From: UBA660 sp046704245 | Lineage (GTDB): Bacteria; Bacillota_I; Bacilli_A; RF39; UBA660 | Assembly (NCBI GenBank): GCA_046704245.1 | Contig: JBJKSD010000019.1 | Span: 14,302 to 78,301, forward strand | DNA length: 64,000 nt | Direction: 5' to 3' | Shown: one piece after another, positions 60,229 through 64,000 of the stretch | How positions within the stretch are numbered: position 1 is the first letter of the stretch | How the letters are laid out: the number at the start of each line of letters is the position of its first letter | Notes under the pieces: model-generated | What the model saw: only the letters and a program-made list of their open reading frames with translations | The model's database searches: none | Told to the model about the DNA's origin: nothing | Position numbers and translations under genes: made by a program

Positions 60229-61200
60229 CATTTCTTGTAATGTTGCTTGAACTATTGGCCTTACCTTCTTATTACCATTTGCTATTAATTGATCTAAATA
60301 GTCATTATCTTTATATTGATTATATCTTTCTCTAATAGGAGTAATAAATTTATTTAATGCAATAGCTAGTTTTTCTTTTACTTCGACATCTCCAACCGTT
60401 CCTTCACGATATCGCTTCTTTAAATCTTCTACTTCTTCTTTATTGTCATTAAAGATGTCATGATATAAGAAGACTAAATTATCTTCTACTTTACCAGGTA
60501 TATTAGCACTAATACGGTTAGGATCAGTAGGCATCTGCATAACTTTTGTCTTTATTTCTTCGTCTGAATCATCTAAAAAGATAGCATTACCTTTACTTTT
60601 ACTCATCTTACCTTTATTATCAATACCAGGTAGATTAGCTTCAATAGCATTAGCTACTATAATTGGTTCTGGTATTGGAAATATATTTTCATATTTAGTA
60701 TTAAAACGATTAGCAATCTCTCTAGCTACTTCAACATGAGCTTGGTTATCTTTACCGACAGGTACTATTTCTCCTTTAACACATAAGATATCAGCGGCTT
60801 GTAATATGGGATAGCCAAGTAATGCAAATGGCATTTCAATATTAGCGTCTCTAGCCATATCTTTTAAAGATGGTATTCTTTCTAATCTAGATACCGTTAT
60901 TAAACTTTGTAATAAAGTATATATTTCATTTATTTCAGGTATTTCTGATTGACGATAAAAAGTAACATGTTCTGGATTCATTCCACATGCTATAGCACCC
61001 AATACTAATTCTCTAGCATTTTCTTTAGCTTTAATAATATCTTCTTTACTATTTTTAGTTGTCAACATATGTAAATCAGCAATAATAAAAATACTTTCAT
61101 ACTCATTATGTAATTTAACTCTATTTTTAATACTTCCTACATAGTGACCAATATGTAATTTACCTGTTGGGCGATCGCCAGTAAGCATAATCTTTTTCAT
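60202..61200 (-). CDS. trpS: Tryptophanyl-tRNA synthetase
   Basis: The 332-aa class I synthetase has the HIGH-equivalent GDRPTGKLHIGHYVGSI at the N-terminus and the KMSKS loop NKGKMSKSKGNAIFL at about 192-206. Also typical are GYPILQAADIL and VPVGKDNQAHVE. It charges tRNA-Trp. No T-box is visible upstream (61201-61320), unlike the gat operon. Confidence 0.96.
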   Translation of the reverse strand: MKKIMLTGDRPTGKLHIGHYVGSIKNRVKLHNEYESIFIIADLHMLTTKNSKEDIIKAKENARELVLGAIACGMNPEHVTFYRQSEIPEINEIYTLLQSLITVSRLERIPSLKDMARDANIEMPFALLGYPILQAADILCVKGEIVPVGKDNQAHVEVAREIANRFNTKYENIFPIPEPIIVANAIEANLPGIDNKGKMSKSKGNAIFLDDSDEEIKTKVMQMPTDPNRISANIPGKVEDNLVFLYHDIFNDNKEEVEDLKKRYREGTVGDVEVKEKLAIALNKFITPIRERYNQYKDNDYLDQLIANGNKKVRPIVQATLQEMKKVMGFYS

Positions 61201-61342
61201 ACAAACACATCCCTTTATATTATTTTAACATAATATATCTTAAAATGATAAATAATTTCATTATAAATTAATAAGTATTTTTATGCTTTTTTTTGTATAA
61301 AGTATTAATATTTATGGCACTATAAAAGTGAGGAGGAAAAAT

Positions 61343-61885
61343 ATGAAAAAAATATTTCCCATTCTATTAATAATAGTGCTATTTATTGCTTGTAATAATT
61401 TAAAAGCTACGCCAACTGGACAAGTAGAAGATTTCTTTGCTAAGTATCAAAAATTAGATCCAGTAGTTGTATCTCAACTAGACGATGTTGTCAATGGTGA
61501 AGCCAATTTAACAGCCAATCAAAGAAAGCGATATCGTGAAGCTATTCAAAGACAGTATAAAAATCTAGCTTATGAAGTAAAAGATGAAGTAACAGATGGT
61601 GATACAGCTACCGTTACAGTTGAAGTAGAAGTATATGATTATCATAAAGCTTTAAGGGCAGCCCAACAATATCTAGCTGATAATCCTAATAAATTCCAAA
61701 ATACCGACAATTCTTTTAATGAATCTAGTTATTTTGACTATCGAATTAACCAGATGATGAAAACTAATGAAAAAATAAAATATACTCTCAATCTTTCTCT
61801 AACTAAACAAAACGATAAATGGGTACTAGATAATCTATCAGAAATGGATAGAGAAAAGATACATGGATTATATAATTATAGTTAA
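61343..61885 (+). CDS. Exported lipoprotein-like protein, DUF4878-like
   Basis: The protein is about 180 aa. Basic start, hydrophobic run and Cys (PILLIIVLFIAC, Cys about 18) resemble a lipoprotein signal with a weak lipobox. The rest reads as an NTF2-like fold (GQVEDFFAKYQKLDP, then DTATVTVEVEVYDYH, and KWVLDNLSEMD) typical of DUF4878-type lipoproteins. GAGGAGG precedes ATG 61343; the ATG at 61328 lies just before that site. Confidence 0.72.
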   Translation: MKKIFPILLIIVLFIACNNLKATPTGQVEDFFAKYQKLDPVVVSQLDDVVNGEANLTANQRKRYREAIQRQYKNLAYEVKDEVTDGDTATVTVEVEVYDYHKALRAAQQYLADNPNKFQNTDNSFNESSYFDYRINQMMKTNEKIKYTLNLSLTKQNDKWVLDNLSEMDREKIHGLYNYS

Positions 61886-61903
61886 AGGACAAAAGTCCTT
61901 TTT
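61884..61903 (+). terminator. Terminator
   Basis: AAAGGAC-AAAA-GTCCTTT with T's following. Confidence 0.8.
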
Positions 61904-61946
61904 CATTTTTTTCATATTTTAGACATACACTTTTTTAGGTGATAAG

Positions 61947-63020
61947 ATGAAAAAATTAACAATATTAATAATGATTATTTTATTATTAATACCTACTAAG
62001 ATAGATGCTTTATATGTCAATAGTGAATGCTATATCTTAATGGATGCTAAAAGTGGTAGATTAATTATAGGTCAAAATATTAACAGACAACGCTTAATAG
62101 CGTCAGTTACTAAAATAATGACAGCGGTAATTGCTATTGAGTCTAGTAAATTAGATAAAATGGTTAAAGCTGATGAATCTATTTTAAAAAGTTATGGTAC
62201 TAATATTTATATTGAGTTAAATGAATTAATGTCACTTCGTGATTTGGTATATGGTTTAATGATGAAGAGTGGTAATGATGCAGCAATGCTTATTGCTAGT
62301 TATTTATCTGGTTCAGAGGAAGAATTTGCTAAATTAATGAATAATAAAGCTAAGAAATTAGGAATGAAAAATACGATCTTTAGAAATCCTCATGGCTTAG
62401 ATGAGAATACTGAGAATTATTCAACTGTCTATGATATAGCCCTTTTAACTAGATATGCAATGCGATTACCAGAATACCGTAAAATAGTGGGTACTAAACG
62501 TTATATCGTTAAAACTAATTTTAAAACTTATGAATGGGTTAATATGAATCGATTATTATTTACTTATAAATATACCACAGGAGGTAAAAATGGTTATACA
62601 GAAAGAGCCCGTCGCACTCTAGTAACAACTGCAACCAAAGATAATTTAGATTTAATTGCTGTTACTTTTAATGATAACAATCAATGGGTTACTCATCGAG
62701 AATTACATGAATATGGATTTAATAATTATAAAAATTATAAAATATTGAGTAAAACTAATTTTCAGGTAATAGGAGATTATTTTTATAAGGATCGTTTGTA
62801 TATTAAAGAAGATTTTTATTATCCTTTAAAAGAAAGTGAAAAGGATAAAGTATTAACTAAAGTAAAATTAGTTAAACTAAAAGATTATCATGATAATGAT
62901 GAAGTAGGTATAATAGATGTTTATTTAGCTGATGAAATAATTTATACAACTAATATATATGTCGATAAAAAAATTATGAGGTTAAGTATGTGGACTCGGC
63001 TATTAAATTGGTTAAGATGA
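61947..63020 (+). CDS. D-alanyl-D-alanine carboxypeptidase (DacB-like), variant KTG motif
   Basis: The 357-aa protein has a signal peptide (KLTILIMIILLLIPTKIDA), then the serine peptidase motifs SVTKIM (SxxK, about 53-56) and KSGNDAAML (SGN, about 110). The third motif is GGKNGYTERARRTLV, KNG instead of KTG. A C-terminal beta domain (about 265-350) and a final amphipathic region follow. It trims the terminal D-Ala of wall peptides. The Thr-to-Asn change is unusual and may alter rate or beta-lactam binding. AGGTGATAAG precedes the ATG. Confidence 0.88.
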   Translation: MKKLTILIMIILLLIPTKIDALYVNSECYILMDAKSGRLIIGQNINRQRLIASVTKIMTAVIAIESSKLDKMVKADESILKSYGTNIYIELNELMSLRDLVYGLMMKSGNDAAMLIASYLSGSEEEFAKLMNNKAKKLGMKNTIFRNPHGLDENTENYSTVYDIALLTRYAMRLPEYRKIVGTKRYIVKTNFKTYEWVNMNRLLFTYKYTTGGKNGYTERARRTLVTTATKDNLDLIAVTFNDNNQWVTHRELHEYGFNNYKNYKILSKTNFQVIGDYFYKDRLYIKEDFYYPLKESEKDKVLTKVKLVKLKDYHDNDEVGIIDVYLADEIIYTTNIYVDKKIMRLSMWTRLLNWLR

Positions 63021-63065
63021 TTGAATTAAGTTAATAAAATAGATATAATGGTTGTAGGTGATTAG

Positions 63066-63797
63066 ATGGATAGATTACAGAAAATTATTGCGAATAGAGG
63101 TTATTGTTCAAGACGTAAAGCTGAAATATTAATTCAAGAAGGGAAAGTAAAAGTTAATGGTACTACGATTACCGAATTAGGGTACAAACCTAATCCTAAC
63201 GATGATATTGAAGTAGAAGGTATTAAATTAAATAATGAAAATAAAGAATATTACCTTTTATATAAACCTAAAGGAGTAATAAGTACGACTAATGATGATA
63301 AGAAAAGAAAGACAGTTGTTGATTTAATTGATACTTTAAGTAGAATCTATCCGGTAGGACGTTTAGATTATGATACCACTGGTATTATTTTACTTACTAA
63401 TGATGGTGAATTAGCTAATTTATTAATGCATCCTAGTAATAATATTGATAAAGTATATATTGCTAAAATAGCAGGTATTATGAGTGGCTATGACCTTAAG
63501 CAATTAAAAGAAGGTATTATAATTGATGGTATTAAAACAGCTAAAGCTAAAGTCAAAGTAAAAAGAGTAGATAAAGTTAAGAATAATTCAATTATTGAAC
63601 TTACTATCCATGAGGGCAGAAATCATCAGGTAAAAAGAATGTTTGAAGCTTTAAATTATAATGTTATAAAATTAAAAAGAGAAAGAATAGCATTCTTAGA
63701 TTTAAAAGGATTAAAACCAGGAGAATATCGTCATCTTGCTCCTAAAGAAGTTAAACAATTATATTATTTAATAAATAAAAAACAATCACTCAAGTGA
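63066..63797 (+). CDS. rRNA pseudouridine synthase, RluB/RsuA family
   Basis: The 243-aa protein has an N-terminal S4 domain (LQKIIANRGYCSRRKAEILIQEGKVKVNG) and catalytic motif PVGRLDYDTTGIILLTNDGELA with Asp at about 102. Ending: EGRNHQVKRMFEAL. It converts a uridine of the large (RluB) or small (RsuA) subunit rRNA to pseudouridine; RluB is more common in this context. AGGTGATTAG precedes the ATG. Its last codons overlap the convergent gene. Confidence 0.92.
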   Translation: MDRLQKIIANRGYCSRRKAEILIQEGKVKVNGTTITELGYKPNPNDDIEVEGIKLNNENKEYYLLYKPKGVISTTNDDKKRKTVVDLIDTLSRIYPVGRLDYDTTGIILLTNDGELANLLMHPSNNIDKVYIAKIAGIMSGYDLKQLKEGIIIDGIKTAKAKVKVKRVDKVKNNSIIELTIHEGRNHQVKRMFEALNYNVIKLKRERIAFLDLKGLKPGEYRHLAPKEVKQLYYLINKKQSLK

Positions 63798-63804
63798 TTG
63801 TTTT
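63780..63804. terminator. Bidirectional terminator at the end of the window
   Basis: AAAACAATCACT-CA-AGTGATTGTTTT is a perfect inverted repeat. It covers the last codons of both converging genes. Confidence 0.85.
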
Positions 63805-63998
63805 CTTCTATTTTTATCTTTTCCTTTTTTTAAAACTTTAGGTTCTTCAATGCCATGTGGATACCAAGTGAAATCATGGGTCATTTCAATTGGATTATTA
63901 TATGCACCATTTGGATGAGTAGCATAAGTAAGTAAGTGGGGATCTTTAGTATAAACTCTAACGATTGAATTACCTCTGTGAGCTACTATTTGATTTAT
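63786..63998 (-). CDS. C-terminal end of an unidentified protein (partial)
   Basis: On the minus strand a frame is open from the window edge to TGA at 63786-63788: 70 residues. It includes VAHRGNSIVRVYTKDPHLL, YATHPNGAYNNPIEMTHDFTWYPHG and a basic tail (KKGKDKNRRKQ). It looks like a conserved domain with His, Asp and aromatic residues, but I cannot name it. It overlaps the pseudouridine synthase gene by 12 bases at the terminator. Confidence 0.6.
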   Translation of the reverse strand: MNQIVAHRGNSIVRVYTKDPHLLTYATHPNGAYNNPIEMTHDFTWYPHGIEEPKVLKKGKDKNRRKQSLE

Positions 63999-64000
63999 AG

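Noticed and set aside
61201..61320. T-box or attenuator before trpS
   Set aside because: No GGTGG-ACC-type T-box sequence or terminator-antiterminator pair is present in the short leader.

Overview
The window is very AT-rich (well under 30% GC by eye) and reads with the standard bacterial code: TGA is a normal stop and Trp is TGG. Genes are short-spaced and often overlap by 1, 4 or 8 bases. The gene content fits a Gram-positive-derived, small-genome lineage near the Bacilli/Mollicutes: UppP and a D-Ala-D-Ala carboxypeptidase (so it has a wall), YitT, PgsA, ABC-F, a Mollicutes-like GatA motif, and an Asn-specific T-box before gatCAB. An uncultured gut 'RF39-like' member of the Bacilli is my inference, not shown by a marker gene.

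Layout. 1-12.1 kb: housekeeping and hypothetical genes, two tRNA-Gly genes (GCC, TCC), several nucleotide-pool or pyrophosphate enzymes (HAM1-like, dCMP deaminase, a radical SAM-MazG fusion, a small PPase), PgsA, thioredoxin/CcdA-like redox proteins and an orphan AbiEii-like nucleotidyltransferase. 12.2-15.2 kb: a three-gene 2-hydroxyacyl-CoA dehydratase/activase-type operon. 15.2-21.7 kb: ABC-F, a methyltransferase, a large secreted beta-helix protein, QueG and a thioredoxin-like anchor protein. 21.7-27.4 kb: T-box, gatC-gatA-gatB-aspS-trmL, the apparatus for indirect Asn-tRNA(Asn) formation.

27.4-35.2 kb is the most unusual region. Two neighbouring RiPP-like clusters each pair a PqqD/RRE-radical SAM-SPASM maturase with a large protein carrying a PEP-synthase-type ATP-binding domain and a phosphohistidine domain but no PEP-binding barrel. 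Cluster A ends in a 64-aa peptide whose C-terminus alternates Cys with other residues eight times. Cluster B has a caspase-like protease and a Lys-rich 34-aa peptide. Both radical SAM genes and the caspase-like gene are split by single frameshifts, two of them at simple repeats (A9 and a TA tract). They are therefore decaying, phase-variable, or affected by sequence error.

35.3-38.1 kb: three small transcription units for surface proteins, two of them paralogues, one with a Pro/Asp/Glu-rich spacer. 38.1-56.3 kb: a long secretion locus that joins Tad/Flp-type parts (CpaB-like, CpaF/TadA, TadB, TadC, CpaE-like, two pilin-like proteins) to conjugation-type T4SS parts (two VirB2-like proteins, VirB6-like, PrgI-like, a split VirB4, an M23 hydrolase, a VirD4-like coupling protein), with no relaxase. 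56.4-64 kb: rhodanese, VTT-domain protein, RmuC, UppP, TrpS, a lipoprotein-like protein, a DacB-like carboxypeptidase and RluB.

Regulation visible in sequence: compact terminator-promoter modules between many genes, extended -10 (TGNTATAAT) promoters, short leaders with AGGTGAT- or GGAGG-type ribosome sites, and one T-box. I see no CRISPR array, insertion sequence, integrase or replication origin.
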